Assembly (NCBI GenBank): GCA_964387935.1
Contig: CAYLZN010000012.1
Location: 1-38,393, forward strand
Origin: CAYLZN01 sp964387935
GTDB taxonomy: Bacteria; Acidobacteriota; Vicinamibacteria; Vicinamibacterales; JAFNAJ01
Direction of reading: 5' to 3'
DNA length: 38,393 bases
The position numbers and the translations under genes were made by a program. A model generated the notes under the pieces. It was not told the origin of the DNA and ran no database searches. It saw nothing but the letters and a program-made list of their open reading frames with translations. Every line of letters starts with the position of its first letter. The stretch's first letter is position 1. Below are positions 6,823 through 16,488 of this stretch, one piece after another.

Positions 6823-9756
6823 ATGTCATTTCTCAATTCCGCCTCTCGCGCCTCGTCGGCGCGCAGGATCGGCCGTTTTTCGCGCCTGATGGCTGCTGCC
6901 GCGGCGCTGCTGCTGGCCGTCGTGGCCGCGACTCCCGCCGCCGGGCAGTCCACCGCCATCAACGGCACCATCGAAGGCACCATTCTCGACTCGTCTGGGG
7001 CGGTACTCCCCGGCGTCACGGTGCTCATCGTCAATCTGGACACGGGGACCGAGCGCACCGTCGTCACCAACGAGCAGGGCATCTACCGTGCGCCGCTGCT
7101 GCCCCTGGGGACCTACAAGGTGACGGCCGAACTCGAGGGGTTCAAGAAGTACGAGCAGACGGGCATCACGTTGAGCGGCGGGCAGACCGCGGTCGTCAAC
7201 GTGACGCTCAGCGTCGGCGCCCTCGCCGAGGTCGTGTCCGTGGTCGGGGAGTCGGCAATCGCGCAGCCCGGCAAGATCGACCTCGGGCGCACGATCAGCT
7301 CCACCGAGGTCAGGAACCTGCCGCTCGTGTCGCGCAACCCCTACAACTTCGCCTTCCTGCAGGCGAACGTGACCGGGTACGAGAACAACGAGTTCGGCGT
7401 GCCGCGCATCAACGCCAACGGCACGCAGATGCGCACCAACTACCAGATCGACGGCAACACGAACACGCAGAAGGACCGCGCGGGCCTGCGGTTGCTGCCG
7501 GCGTCCGAGATCATGGTGCAGGAGGTCAAGGTCATCACCAACGGCTTCGCGCCGGAGTTCGGCCAGACCACGGGCATGGTCTACAACGCCATCACGCCGT
7601 CGGGGACCAACAACTTCCGGGGGTCCGGCAGCTACCGCTTCCGCCGCAAGGCCATGTCGGAACGGCCATTCTTCCTCGCGCCCACGGCGAAGAAACCGGA
7701 CACCCACGTGGACAACTTCACCGCGACGCTCGGCGGGCCGATCGTGCGCGACAAAGTGCATTTCTACACTGGCTGGGAATACGTCGATCGCGACCTTTCG
7801 GCCGACCGTGTGATCAGCGTGACGCCGGCCAACGCCACGGCGCTCGGCCTCGGCACCCTGCCCGGCGTCATCCCCGCCAGCCAGGGTGTGAACTTCTACC
7901 TCGGCAAGGTGGACGTGCAGGCGAACCCGGCGAACCGGCTGTCGTTCCGCTACCTCTTCTTCGACAACAATTCGCCGTACAACATCGGCGGCGGCCTGAA
8001 CACGCCGGAGCGCGCCACGGACTTCGGCGACCGGATGAACTCGGTATCCGCCCAGCTCGTGTCCACGCTGGGGGCGACGAAGTTGAACGAACTCCGAATT
8101 CAGTTCGCGCAGCGGAAGCAGTCGCGGGTGGCAAGCGACACGGCCGGGGCGGCCCCCGCGATCGTCGTGTCCGGGGCGGCCAACTTCGGCGCGCCGCTCG
8201 ACGGGGCCCAGAGCGCGGGCTTCCAGTTCAAGCAGGGCATCTGGCAGGTGCTCGACAACTTCACGTGGATCATGGGTCGCCACAGCCTGAAGGCAGGCTT
8301 CGACATGCAGTTCGTCGCCGACGACCGCATCAACACCGTGCGCCAGATCTACACGTTCCCGACGGTGGACGCCTACAACCTGGCGAAGAGCGGCGCCAAT
8401 CGCTTCAGCTACGCCGGCTACCAGCAGGACGTTGGCGACCCGACAGTCAGCTACGACTCGGGCTTCTACGGCTTTTTCGTGCAGGACGACTTCCAGCTCT
8501 CACCGCAGATCAAGCTGCTGGTCGGTCTGCGCTACGACATCTTCTCCGTGCCGGACTCGCGGCCGTTTGCCGGCAACCCGCTGTCGAACGAGTTCAAGAC
8601 GGACATGAACAACTTCGCGCCGCGGGCCGGGCTGTCGTGGTCGCTCGACGCGGAGGCGCGCACGGTGTTGCGCGCCTCGACGGGGATGATGTACGAGCCG
8701 CCACTCCTCAACTTCTACGAGGACGCGATTCTCCGCACCGGGGATCCGAAGAGTTTTACGGTGTCCCTGAACCCCACGAGTGCCGGTGCGCCCGCCTTCC
8801 CGAACGGTATCTCGACGGCCTCGCCGCCACAGCAGAGCATCGTCGCGATCGACGGCGATTTCAATACGCAGTGGGCCTGGATGACCAACATCCAGCTCGA
8901 GCGCGCCATCACCAACACGATGTCGGTCGCGGTGGGTTACGTGAACTCGATGGGCCGCAACCTCCCGGTGCTCATCGATACCAACCTGATCCCGACGGGT
9001 CTGACCCTGGCGGACGGACGCCCGATCTACTCGACGGCGGTCAACGCCGCGACGCGCGTGAACCCGACGTTCAACCACATCGACACGTTCCAGTCGATTG
9101 CCGAGTCGGACTACAACGCGTTCACCCTGACGTGGAACAAGCGCATGAGCCAGGGGTTCCAGGCGCAGGCGACGTACACGTTCGCCAAGGGCGAAGACAA
9201 CGCGCCGCTCACGGGCACCTACGTCGTGGGCAGCGGTGACGACCGCGTGTCCGATCCGTCGAACCTCGACCGCGAGAAGGGTGTGACCCCGTTCAATCAG
9301 GCGCACACGTTCTCGTTCAGCACGGTCATCGCCCCGACGTTCTCGGGCGACGGCCTGGGCGTGGCGCTGGCCAACAACAATCAGCTCGGTCTCATCTGGA
9401 CGCTGAACAGCGGTCTGCCGTTCAACATCCGCGCGAATCGTGACCTGAATCTGGACGGCGTCACCACCAACGACCGCCCGCTCGACATCGATCGCAACAC
9501 CGGGCGGCTCGGGACCGTGAACAACTTCGACCTCCGGTACTCACGGTTCATCCCGGTCTCCGGGACGTTCCGGGGCGAGTTCTTCTTCGAGGTGAAGAAC
9601 CTGTTCAACACCGAGAATGTCTCCGCGGTGAATCGCGTGGTCGCGGTGGATGCCCTGGGCAACCCCACGTCGCCGTTGCCCGCGGTGGACGCCTTCCCGC
9701 CAACGGGTGGCTACGATCAGCGCGCGATGCAGATTGGATTCAAGGTGCTGTTCTGA
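6823..9756 (+). CDS. TonB-dependent receptor with carboxypeptidase-regulatory N-terminal domain
   Basis: A 977-residue outer-membrane transporter of the large acidobacterial (Oar-like) type. A signal peptide spans about residues 1-42 (ending PAAGQ). Residues about 47-130 form a carboxypeptidase-regulatory beta-sandwich (GTIEGTILDSSGAVLPGVTV, NEQGIYRAPLLPLGTYKV). A plug domain follows (VRNLPLVSRNPYNF, YQIDGNTNTQ, GFAPEFGQTTG), then a long beta-barrel ending in a terminal Phe (IGFKVLF) as expected for BAM-dependent insertion. The frame is open upstream to 6562, but the ATG at 6823 has AAGGAGG 10 bases before it and begins the signal peptide, so it is preferred. The substrate is unknown. A strong terminator follows, so the gene is probably monocistronic. 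Confidence 0.92.
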   Translation: MSFLNSASRASSARRIGRFSRLMAAAAALLLAVVAATPAAGQSTAINGTIEGTILDSSGAVLPGVTVLIVNLDTGTERTVVTNEQGIYRAPLLPLGTYKVTAELEGFKKYEQTGITLSGGQTAVVNVTLSVGALAEVVSVVGESAIAQPGKIDLGRTISSTEVRNLPLVSRNPYNFAFLQANVTGYENNEFGVPRINANGTQMRTNYQIDGNTNTQKDRAGLRLLPASEIMVQEVKVITNGFAPEFGQTTGMVYNAITPSGTNNFRGSGSYRFRRKAMSERPFFLAPTAKKPDTHVDNFTATLGGPIVRDKVHFYTGWEYVDRDLSADRVISVTPANATALGLGTLPGVIPASQGVNFYLGKVDVQANPANRLSFRYLFFDNNSPYNIGGGLNTPERATDFGDRMNSVSAQLVSTLGATKLNELRIQFAQRKQSRVASDTAGAAPAIVVSGAANFGAPLDGAQSAGFQFKQGIWQVLDNFTWIMGRHSLKAGFDMQFVADDRINTVRQIYTFPTVDAYNLAKSGANRFSYAGYQQDVGDPTVSYDSGFYGFFVQDDFQLSPQIKLLVGLRYDIFSVPDSRPFAGNPLSNEFKTDMNNFAPRAGLSWSLDAEARTVLRASTGMMYEPPLLNFYEDAILRTGDPKSFTVSLNPTSAGAPAFPNGISTASPPQQSIVAIDGDFNTQWAWMTNIQLERAITNTMSVAVGYVNSMGRNLPVLIDTNLIPTGLTLADGRPIYSTAVNAATRVNPTFNHIDTFQSIAESDYNAFTLTWNKRMSQGFQAQATYTFAKGEDNAPLTGTYVVGSGDDRVSDPSNLDREKGVTPFNQAHTFSFSTVIAPTFSGDGLGVALANNNQLGLIWTLNSGLPFNIRANRDLNLDGVTTNDRPLDIDRNTGRLGTVNNFDLRYSRFIPVSGTFRGEFFFEVKNLFNTENVSAVNRVVAVDALGNPTSPLPAVDAFPPTGGYDQRAMQIGFKVLF

Positions 9757-9807
9757 TCGACATGCGGCCATGACCGCCAGGGCCAGACGTGCCGACCACT
9801 GAACACC

Positions 9808-9843
9808 AGGGCCGCTCATCGTCAGATGGGCGGCCCTCTTTTT
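9808..9843 (+). terminator. Rho-independent terminator after the TonB-receptor gene
   Basis: AGGGCCGC (9808-9815) pairs with GCGGCCCT (9830-9837) across a 14-base loop and is followed by CTTTTT. It lies 52 bases past the stop codon and is the clearest intrinsic terminator in the window. Confidence 0.85.
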
Positions 9844-9844
9844 C

Positions 9845-9943
9845 GCGTACGCCACCGCTCCAGCCATGCGCCGCCGTGCGCCGCCGTACGCCAGCTCTCC
9901 TGCCGTACGCCGCCGTACGTCGTACGCCGTACGCCGTACGCCC
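9845..9943. repeat. GTACGCC heptamer tandem repeat, copy 4
   Basis: It starts immediately after the terminator U-tract and ends 13 bases before the next start codon. The first half is degenerate (GCCGCCGTGC units); the second half repeats the core of copies 1 and 2 exactly. Same orientation as copies 2 and 3. Confidence 0.85.
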
Positions 9944-9956
9944 GTCCCTATCCACC

Positions 9957-12650
9957 ATGAAAAAACCCGCCATCGTCCTCGCCGCGCTCGCCATGCTCAC
10001 GGCCGTCCACTCCGAGCCGGTCGCGCAACTCCGCCTGCAGCCCGTCGTGGACCAGCAGGGCAAGGTGGGCCTCGGGCTCGCCTTGCGCCGGCTGAACTCG
10101 GTGGGCACGCTGATGATGACCACCGCGCATCCCGACGACGAGAACAACGCGCTGCTGGCGCAGGTGGGCCTCGGCGAGGGGTGGCGGACGACGCTCGTGA
10201 GCGCGACGCGCGGGGACGGCGGCCAGAACGAGATCGGCCCCGAGCTCTTCGACGCGCTCGCCGTCCTGCGCACCGAGGAGCTGGCCGCGGCGCATCGCTT
10301 CGACGGGGCCGAGCAGTTCTTCACGCGCGCGGTCGACTTCGGCTACTCGTTCAGCATCGACGAGACGTATCAGAAGTGGGGACGCGAGGAGATTCTCGGT
10401 GACTTCGTCCGCCTCATTCGCACGACTCGCCCAGACGTGATCGTCGGGTTCATCTGGGAAGGGCGTGGCGGCGGCCAGCACCATCAGACCTCCGCACGGC
10501 TGACGGCCGAGGCCTTCCGGGCCGCGGCCGATCCGAATCGCTTCCCGGAGCAGATCAGGGAGGGCCTGCGACCCTGGCAGGCGAAGAAGTTCTACTACTC
10601 GCAGGGGTTCTTCGGGCGCCAGGAGGCGCCCGCCGCGGGTCCGAAGACCCTGGCGGTCAACTCGAACGTCTACGATCCGCTCCTGGGCCGCACGTACACC
10701 GAGATCGGCGCCGAGGCGCGCAGCATGCACAAGTGCCAGGGCATGGCGCAGGTGCTGCCGCTGCCCGGGGCAGGGGAGCCGCGACGCTACACGTTGCACG
10801 ACACGACGCTCGACGGAGGACCCGGTCGGCCGGATGCCTCCGTGATCGACGGCATCGACAGCTCGCTCGCCGGCCTCGCGCAGTTCGCCGGCCCGACGCC
10901 ACCAGCCGCGCTGACGTCCGCCCTCGACGACATCGCCGCACAGATTGCCGCGGCATCGAACGCGCTGGCCGCCAGGGGGCCCGACGCGGCCGTGACGCCG
11001 CTGGCGGCCGGCTTCACGCGACTCGTCGTGCTGCGCAAGGCCCTCGGCGCCATGGGGCTCTCCGGCGAGGCGGCCTACGACATCGACTTCCGCCTGCAGC
11101 AGAAGGAGCGCCAGTTCCGTCACGCGCTGGTGCTTGCCAACGGCCTTCGCCTCGACGCGCTGGCCGACGATGGCCTCGTCGTGCCGGGACAGAAGGTGAA
11201 CGTGTCGCTGCGAGCCGTGGCCCGGGGCTCGACGAGCGTCTCGGTGACGGGGACGACGATCGCCGGCCTCGACATCACGTCGCCGGCGTGCGCCGACGGG
11301 ACCACCGTCGGTGGCCGCGTGTTCGAGTGCCGCGTCGAGGCGGTCGTGCCCGCCACGGCGAAGGTCACCGCACAGTACTTCCGTCGCCTGCCCGACTTCG
11401 CGCGCTACGAGTTCGACGCCGACGTGCCGTTCGGCCTGCCGGCCCGGCCCACGCCGTTCCGGGCCACCGTCCAGCTTTCCGTGGCCGGCGTCAGCTTCCC
11501 GTGGGAACTGCCGATCGAGTATCGCTACGAAGGCAATATCTTCAGCGGCGAGAAGCGCATGGAGCTCACCGTGGTTCCGGCCATGGCCCTCCGTCTCACG
11601 CCGGAGATCGCCATTGTCCCGACCGGCGTGGCGCCCCAGCGGACCCAGGCGACGCGCGAGGCCCCTGGGCGCGAGGTGCGCGTGTCGGTGATCAATCACG
11701 CGAAGGGCGCGGCCACTGGTGAGGTCAGGCTGGAGCTGCCCGCGGGCTGGACGGCGACGCCGGCGACCGCGCCCGTCGCGTTCTCCCGCGAAGACGAGGC
11801 GATCACCGTGCGGTTCCGGATGATGCCGCAGGTGAAGCAACCGGGCGAGTACCAGATTGCCGCGAAGGCCCGCTCCGGGCAGACCGACTACGACCTCGGC
11901 TATCAGGTCATCGAGTACCCCCACACGCAACGTCGCCACGTCGTCGAGCCGGCGCACGCGCACGTGAAAGTGCTCGACGTGAAGATCGCCCCGGGCCTGA
12001 CCGTGGGCTACGTGATGGGTGTGGGGGACCAGGTGCCGCCTGCCATCGAACAGCTCGGGGCGCGCGTGGAGCTGCTGTCGTCCGACGACCTTGCGTGGGG
12101 GGACCTGTCCCGGTACGACGTGATCGTGACCGGCGTGCGCGCCTACGAGCGCCGCATGGACCTGCGCGCCAGCAACAACCGCCTGCTGGAGTACGCCCGG
12201 CGCGGTGGCACGGTGCTCGTGCAGTACAACAAGTTCGAGTTCAACGACGCGCAGTTCGGACCGTACCCGATCAAGGTGAGCAGCAATCGTGTGACCGACG
12301 AAGCCGCGCCCGTGACCGTGCTGGTGCCGGCACACCCGGTGTTCTCGACGCCGAACCGGATCGACGCCAGCGCCTGGACCGGATGGGTGCAGGAACGCGG
12401 GCTGTATTTCCTCGGCGATCGCGACCCGCAGTACGTCGATCTCGTCGAGGCCGCCGACACCTTCGAGTACAACGCCGGGGTCAAGCGCGGCGCGCTCGTC
12501 GAAGCGCGAGTGGGCAAGGGGCGCTGGATCTACATCGGCCTGAACCTGTGGCGCCAGTTGCCCGCGGGCACGGAAGGCGCGTATCGGCTCATGGCGAACC
12601 TGGTCAGCCTCGGCGGCGCGTCGGGCGGTGGGGCGGCCGGAAATCCATAG
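9957..12650 (+). CDS. Exported PIG-L/LmbE-family deacetylase with long C-terminal extension
   Basis: An 897-residue protein. A short N-terminal hydrophobic signal (about residues 1-19) suggests export. Residues about 50-260 are the PIG-L/LmbE zinc-dependent N-acetylglucosamine-type deacetylase domain: AHPDDEN (57-63, zinc ligands and catalytic Asp) and GGGQHHQT (172-178, with the third zinc His). The middle part contains beta-rich segments like NPCBM-associated/NEW3 domains (VRLELPAGWTATPATAPVAF). The last ~200 residues resemble a flavodoxin-like or ThuA-type fold (YDVIVTGVRAYERR, GGTVLVQYNKFEFN), ending like large acidobacterial and bacteroidete PIG-L proteins. It probably acts on an N-acyl-sugar conjugate in the periplasm; the substrate is unknown. 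No Shine-Dalgarno is visible before the ATG at 9957, which follows the heptamer array. Confidence 0.87.
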   Translation: MKKPAIVLAALAMLTAVHSEPVAQLRLQPVVDQQGKVGLGLALRRLNSVGTLMMTTAHPDDENNALLAQVGLGEGWRTTLVSATRGDGGQNEIGPELFDALAVLRTEELAAAHRFDGAEQFFTRAVDFGYSFSIDETYQKWGREEILGDFVRLIRTTRPDVIVGFIWEGRGGGQHHQTSARLTAEAFRAAADPNRFPEQIREGLRPWQAKKFYYSQGFFGRQEAPAAGPKTLAVNSNVYDPLLGRTYTEIGAEARSMHKCQGMAQVLPLPGAGEPRRYTLHDTTLDGGPGRPDASVIDGIDSSLAGLAQFAGPTPPAALTSALDDIAAQIAAASNALAARGPDAAVTPLAAGFTRLVVLRKALGAMGLSGEAAYDIDFRLQQKERQFRHALVLANGLRLDALADDGLVVPGQKVNVSLRAVARGSTSVSVTGTTIAGLDITSPACADGTTVGGRVFECRVEAVVPATAKVTAQYFRRLPDFARYEFDADVPFGLPARPTPFRATVQLSVAGVSFPWELPIEYRYEGNIFSGEKRMELTVVPAMALRLTPEIAIVPTGVAPQRTQATREAPGREVRVSVINHAKGAATGEVRLELPAGWTATPATAPVAFSREDEAITVRFRMMPQVKQPGEYQIAAKARSGQTDYDLGYQVIEYPHTQRRHVVEPAHAHVKVLDVKIAPGLTVGYVMGVGDQVPPAIEQLGARVELLSSDDLAWGDLSRYDVIVTGVRAYERRMDLRASNNRLLEYARRGGTVLVQYNKFEFNDAQFGPYPIKVSSNRVTDEAAPVTVLVPAHPVFSTPNRIDASAWTGWVQERGLYFLGDRDPQYVDLVEAADTFEYNAGVKRGALVEARVGKGRWIYIGLNLWRQLPAGTEGAYRLMANLVSLGGASGGGAAGNP

Positions 12651-12678
12651 GTCGTCGGCCGCCAGGCACTTTCCGATC

Positions 12679-12719
12679 TATTCTGTTAGCTCGACGGTAG
12701 GGGTCGCTCTGGCGACCCC
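12679..12719 (+). promoter_or_regulatory. -10-like element and leader hairpin before the DUF1800 gene
   Basis: TATTCT (12679-12684) is a plausible -10. Downstream, GGGGTCGC (12700-12707) pairs with GCGACCCC (12712-12719) across a 4-base loop. The hairpin ends 10 bases before the GGAGG ribosome binding site (12730-12734). It has no U-tract; it could be an RNA-stabilising leader or a REP-like palindrome. Confidence 0.4.
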
Positions 12720-12740
12720 GCGCCTTCCTGGAGGCATGAG

Positions 12741-14198
12741 GTGGCACGAGGGGACGCTCGCATCGAACACCTGTTGCGGAGAGCGGCGTTTGGCGCGACC
12801 GACGAGGAGCTGCAGGCGTACTCGCACCTGGGGTATGCGGCCGCGCTCGACCGCCTGCTGAACTACGAGTCGGTGGCCGACGTCGTCGATTCGCACATCG
12901 GCCAGCCGGGCTACGTCGGTGTGACCGCGCGTGGCCAGTTCCTCCCCAACACGGTCATTGCCGACTCCCGCCAGCGCTGGCTGTTCCGGATGGTGCACAG
13001 CCAGCGGCCGCTGCAGGAGAAGATGACCCTGTTCTGGCATCACCACTTCGCCACTGCCTACAGCAAGATCGCCGGTGTCTACGGCTCCGAGATCGGGGCG
13101 CGCATGATGGCGGCCAAGGCGTCCGAGGACGGGGGGCGGGTCCAGGGCCAGCTCGAACTGCTGCGCGAGCACGCGCTGGGCAACTTTCGCGACATGCTGG
13201 TGGCCATCGCCAAGGATCCGGCGATGCTCGTCTGGCTCGACGGACGCCTCAACACGCGCACCCGGCCGCAGGAGAACTTCGGCCGGGAGCTGATGGAACT
13301 GTTCAGCGTGGGCGTCGAGTACTACACCGAACCCGACGTCTATGCAGCCGCGCGCGTGTTCACGGGGTGGAATCTCCGTCGGAACACCGGCCCAGACGGC
13401 GTGGCGAAATACGACTTCTACTACGACGCCAACCAGCACGACACCGCGGCGAAGACCTTTTCGTTTCCCATCTACGCGGACGGCGGCAAGACGATTCCCG
13501 CGCGCTCGGCTGCCGATGGCCAGCAGGACGGGCTGGACCTGATCGACGCCGTGGCCCGGCACTTCGCGACCCCGCGACGCCTGGCGCGCAAGCTCTTCGC
13601 GTTCTTCGTCTCGGAGCTCGAGGAACCCAGCGAGAACTTCCTGCAGCGCATCTCCGGCGTCTACTACGGCTCGCGCTACGACATGGGCGCCGTCGTGCGC
13701 GCCGTGCTGACGTCGCCCGAGTTCGAGGCCTCGTCGAGCTACTACGCCCGCTACTCGTGGCCAGTCGAATTCGTCGTCCGCGCAATCAAGGAAGTGGGCT
13801 GGGTGGGCTTTTCGGTCAACGACACCCTCACGCCACTGAGCAACATGGGGCAGCAGTTGTACGAACCCCCGGACGTCAACGGCTGGGAGGTCGGCAAGGG
13901 CTGGTTCTCCACGGGGGGGTCGCTGGCGCGCATGAACTTCGCCTCGACCCTCGCGACCAACCAGCGCTTCGCGCTGCGCGACGCAGCCCGAGTGGCGAAC
14001 AAGACGCCGGAGTCGGTGGTCTCGTGGTCGCTGCTGCGCCTCACGCCCGCAACCATGGAGCGCGGGCCGGTGGCGAACCTGGAAGCCTACGCCAACGCGG
14101 GCATCTCGAACTGGACGGGGTCCGACGCGCAACTGCTCCTCAAGGCGCCAGGGCTCGTGCACCTGATCGCGGCGTCCTCGGAGTACCAGCTCGTCTAG
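12741..14198 (+). CDS. DUF1800 domain-containing protein
   Basis: A 485-residue member of the DUF1800 family. Recognisable features are HLLRRAAFGAT at the start, the metal-ligand-like HHHFATA stretch (about residues 98-104), and the hallmark ENFGRELMELFSVGVEYYTEPDVYAAARVFTGW in the middle. The GTG at 12741 lies 6 bases after GGAGG; the nearby ATG at 12736 is in another frame and soon stops. DUF1800 proteins are almost always paired with a DUF1501 protein, as here (15 bases downstream), and the pair is common in Planctomycetes and Acidobacteria. The biochemical role is unknown. No signal peptide is seen in this partner. Confidence 0.88.
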   Translation: MARGDARIEHLLRRAAFGATDEELQAYSHLGYAAALDRLLNYESVADVVDSHIGQPGYVGVTARGQFLPNTVIADSRQRWLFRMVHSQRPLQEKMTLFWHHHFATAYSKIAGVYGSEIGARMMAAKASEDGGRVQGQLELLREHALGNFRDMLVAIAKDPAMLVWLDGRLNTRTRPQENFGRELMELFSVGVEYYTEPDVYAAARVFTGWNLRRNTGPDGVAKYDFYYDANQHDTAAKTFSFPIYADGGKTIPARSAADGQQDGLDLIDAVARHFATPRRLARKLFAFFVSELEEPSENFLQRISGVYYGSRYDMGAVVRAVLTSPEFEASSSYYARYSWPVEFVVRAIKEVGWVGFSVNDTLTPLSNMGQQLYEPPDVNGWEVGKGWFSTGGSLARMNFASTLATNQRFALRDAARVANKTPESVVSWSLLRLTPATMERGPVANLEAYANAGISNWTGSDAQLLLKAPGLVHLIAASSEYQLV

Positions 14199-14213
14199 GA
14201 GACGGGGCGACAC

Positions 14214-15479
14214 ATGAAGGTCACACGGCGACACTTCGTCCGCGGCGGCGTGGCCGCCTTCACGGTTGGCGTTGCGGCCCCTGAGTTCCTGTCGGACCTC
14301 GCGCTGGCGCAGGGCTCCCGCTCGCGGAGCCTCGTCATCCTCTACCTGGGAGGCGGCAACGATTCGCTGAGCATGGTGATTCCGTACTCGGACTCGTCGT
14401 ACTACAGCCGACGGCCGACGATTGCGGTGCCGGCGGGTAACGTGCTGCAGATCGGGAGCGACAGCGGCGGGATCAACCTCGGCCTGCACCCCAGGCTCAC
14501 CGGCCTGCGATCGATCTTCGATCAGGGCCGCCTCGCGATCGTCCAGCGCACGGGCTATCCGAATCAGAGCCGCTCGCACTTCCTCGGCAACGACATCTGG
14601 GGGACCGCCAACCCCGGCAACTCGCAGGGCCCGGGATGGCTCGGCCGCTACCTGGACAGCCTCCCGTCTCCGGTCGATCCGCTCACGGGCTGGAACACGA
14701 CTCGTGAGACGCCTCGGATCATCCAGTCCAGGGTCGTGGGTGTTCCAGCCATCCCGAGCGTGACGGGCTACGCGTTTGCGAGCCCCAGCGGCGGGGCCGA
14801 GGCGACCTACTCGAGGTCCGCCGCACAGTCCATCGCCTCACATGTCGCGATCGACCGTCCGCACCTGGCTTTCGTGAACGGCGTCGCCCGCGATGCCTTC
14901 GCGACGCTCGATCGCGTCGCCGCCGTGTCGCGCTACACCCCGACTGCGACCTATCCCAACACGGGGCTCGGTCAGGCGCTGCGCGCCGTCGCCGGCGCCA
15001 TCGTCATCGGGGTCGGCACGAAGGTGTTCTACGTGACGACCGGCGGGTTCGACACCCATGCGTCGCAGAACCCCAACGCCACCAACGGCGCCTACTACAC
15101 GCTGATGGCGACGATGAACGACGCGGTGCTGGCCTTCTACCAGGACCTGCAGAACCAGGGGCTGCTGAGCACGACGCTGGTGCTGCAGTACTCGGAGTTC
15201 GGACGGCGCATCACCGAGAACGGCAGCCAGGGCACCGACCACGGCGCGGCGAGCGTGATGATGGCCATCGGCGGCACGGTCCGCGGCGGGCTGTACGGCA
15301 CCGCCCCGCGGCTGCAGCAGACGCCGGACAACCCGACGCTCGAGAACAACGCCGGCGACGTGACGATGGAGAACGACTTCAGGTCGGTGTACGCCAATGT
15401 CGTCGACCGGTGGCTCGGCGCGAACTCCGTGACGCTGCTCGGAGGCGACTTCAGGAAGCCGGGGCTCGACTTCATCTAG
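14214..15479 (+). CDS. DUF1501 domain-containing Tat-exported protein
   Basis: A 421-residue DUF1501 protein with a twin-arginine signal (RRHFVRGGVAAFTVGVAA, near residues 5-22). It is related to the sulfatase/alkaline-phosphatase-like fold: LVILYLGGGNDSLSMVIPY near the N-terminus matches the family's Gly-Asn/Asp metal-site region, and LQYSEFGRRITENGSQGTDHG near residues 323-343 is the hallmark C-terminal motif (EFGRR...GTDHG). It follows the DUF1800 gene after 15 bases and is presumably co-transcribed and exported through Tat. Function is unknown; some family members are described only as exported heme- or metal-associated proteins. Confidence 0.9.
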   Translation: MKVTRRHFVRGGVAAFTVGVAAPEFLSDLALAQGSRSRSLVILYLGGGNDSLSMVIPYSDSSYYSRRPTIAVPAGNVLQIGSDSGGINLGLHPRLTGLRSIFDQGRLAIVQRTGYPNQSRSHFLGNDIWGTANPGNSQGPGWLGRYLDSLPSPVDPLTGWNTTRETPRIIQSRVVGVPAIPSVTGYAFASPSGGAEATYSRSAAQSIASHVAIDRPHLAFVNGVARDAFATLDRVAAVSRYTPTATYPNTGLGQALRAVAGAIVIGVGTKVFYVTTGGFDTHASQNPNATNGAYYTLMATMNDAVLAFYQDLQNQGLLSTTLVLQYSEFGRRITENGSQGTDHGAASVMMAIGGTVRGGLYGTAPRLQQTPDNPTLENNAGDVTMENDFRSVYANVVDRWLGANSVTLLGGDFRKPGLDFI

Positions 15480-15486
15480 GCGCACG

Positions 15487-15539
15487 GCGTAGGGCGTACG
15501 GCGTACGGCGGCGTACGGTTGAGACACGGCGTACGGCGG
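15487..15539. repeat. GTACGCC heptamer tandem repeat, copy 5 (inverted orientation)
   Basis: GGCGTAC-type units in the 64-base gap between the DUF1501 stop and the ATG at 15544. Orientation is as in copy 1. It ends 4 bases before the start codon, so any ribosome binding site overlaps it. Confidence 0.8.
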
Positions 15540-15543
15540 GATC

Positions 15544-16488
15544 ATGAACGGACACGAGGCCTCGCGTCGCGACGTGTTGAAGGTCCTGGGCGCTGCCGGT
15601 CTGGCACTGGCGGGCCGGACGCGCGTTGATGCCTTCCAGCGGTCCCCGCCGGCGTCATCGCCGCGCCTCCGCTGGGCCATGGGCTGGCTGCTCTGGCGCG
15701 ATTTCAAGGGGCGCGCGATCGAGTTCGAGGAGGCGCTGCAGGACTTGAAGCGCGTCGGCGCGGACGGCATCGAGTTCACCCCACGGCCGGGTGAACTGGA
15801 GGCGCGCGGCCTGACCCTCGACCGCGTGAGGACGCTGGTGCAGCAGGCCGGGCTGTCGGTGTCCGCGCACTATCTCTCCACACCGCTCCACGACCCTGCA
15901 AAGAAGGAGGAGATCCTCCGGCTGGCACAGGAGAAGTTCAACAGCCTCCGGGCCCTCGGGGCCCGCCACATGGTCATCGGGCCACCCGCGCCGCCGGGGG
16001 GCGGAAACCGCCTCGAGGCCATCCAGCAGATCGCACCGGTCCTGACCGAGATCGGCCGCCGCGCAGGCGACCAGGGTCTCGTCGTCGGCATCCACCCGCA
16101 CCTGAACACCGTGATCGAAACGCCGGCCGAGACCGACGCGATCATGCAGGCGACGGACCCCGCGTTCGTGGGTCTCGCGCTCGACACCGGGCACTATCAC
16201 CTCGCGGGCGGCGACGTGCTGCAGGTGCTGGAGAAGCACGGCGCGCGCCTCAACTACCTGCATTTCAAGGATGCGGTGCGTCCGTTCACGAGGCCCGATT
16301 TCTTTCCCAACCTGCGGGAGCTGGGGCGGGGCGAGGTGGACTTCCCCGGCGTCGTGCGCGCGCTCGAGAGACTCCGGTACACGGGCTGGATCAACGTGGA
16401 GCAGGACTTCACGTCCTCGACGCCCAGGGAGTCAGCCGAGACGAGCATGCGGTACGTCCGTGACGTGCTGGTGAAGATCCATGCGTAG
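15544..16488 (+). CDS. Tat-exported sugar phosphate isomerase/epimerase (TIM barrel)
   Basis: A 314-residue protein of the AP-endonuclease-2-like TIM-barrel superfamily. A Tat-type signal is present (SRRDVLKVLGAAGLALAG, about residues 8-25). The barrel contains the usual metal-ligand motifs: GADGIEFTPR, GIHPHLNTV, FVGLALDTGHYHLAGG and YLHFKDA, followed by a C-terminal GWINVEQDF with the final acidic ligand. Such proteins act as sugar isomerases, epimerases or lyases on free sugars in the periplasm. The substrate is unknown. Its stop overlaps the next start by 8 bases, indicating an operon with the PHP-like gene. Confidence 0.87.
   Translation: MNGHEASRRDVLKVLGAAGLALAGRTRVDAFQRSPPASSPRLRWAMGWLLWRDFKGRAIEFEEALQDLKRVGADGIEFTPRPGELEARGLTLDRVRTLVQQAGLSVSAHYLSTPLHDPAKKEEILRLAQEKFNSLRALGARHMVIGPPAPPGGGNRLEAIQQIAPVLTEIGRRAGDQGLVVGIHPHLNTVIETPAETDAIMQATDPAFVGLALDTGHYHLAGGDVLQVLEKHGARLNYLHFKDAVRPFTRPDFFPNLRELGRGEVDFPGVVRALERLRYTGWINVEQDFTSSTPRESAETSMRYVRDVLVKIHA

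Noticed and set aside
12736..12861. ATG at 12736 as start of the DUF1800 gene
   Set aside because: It is in a different frame that stops soon; the GTG at 12741 is in the DUF1800 frame with a well-placed GGAGG.
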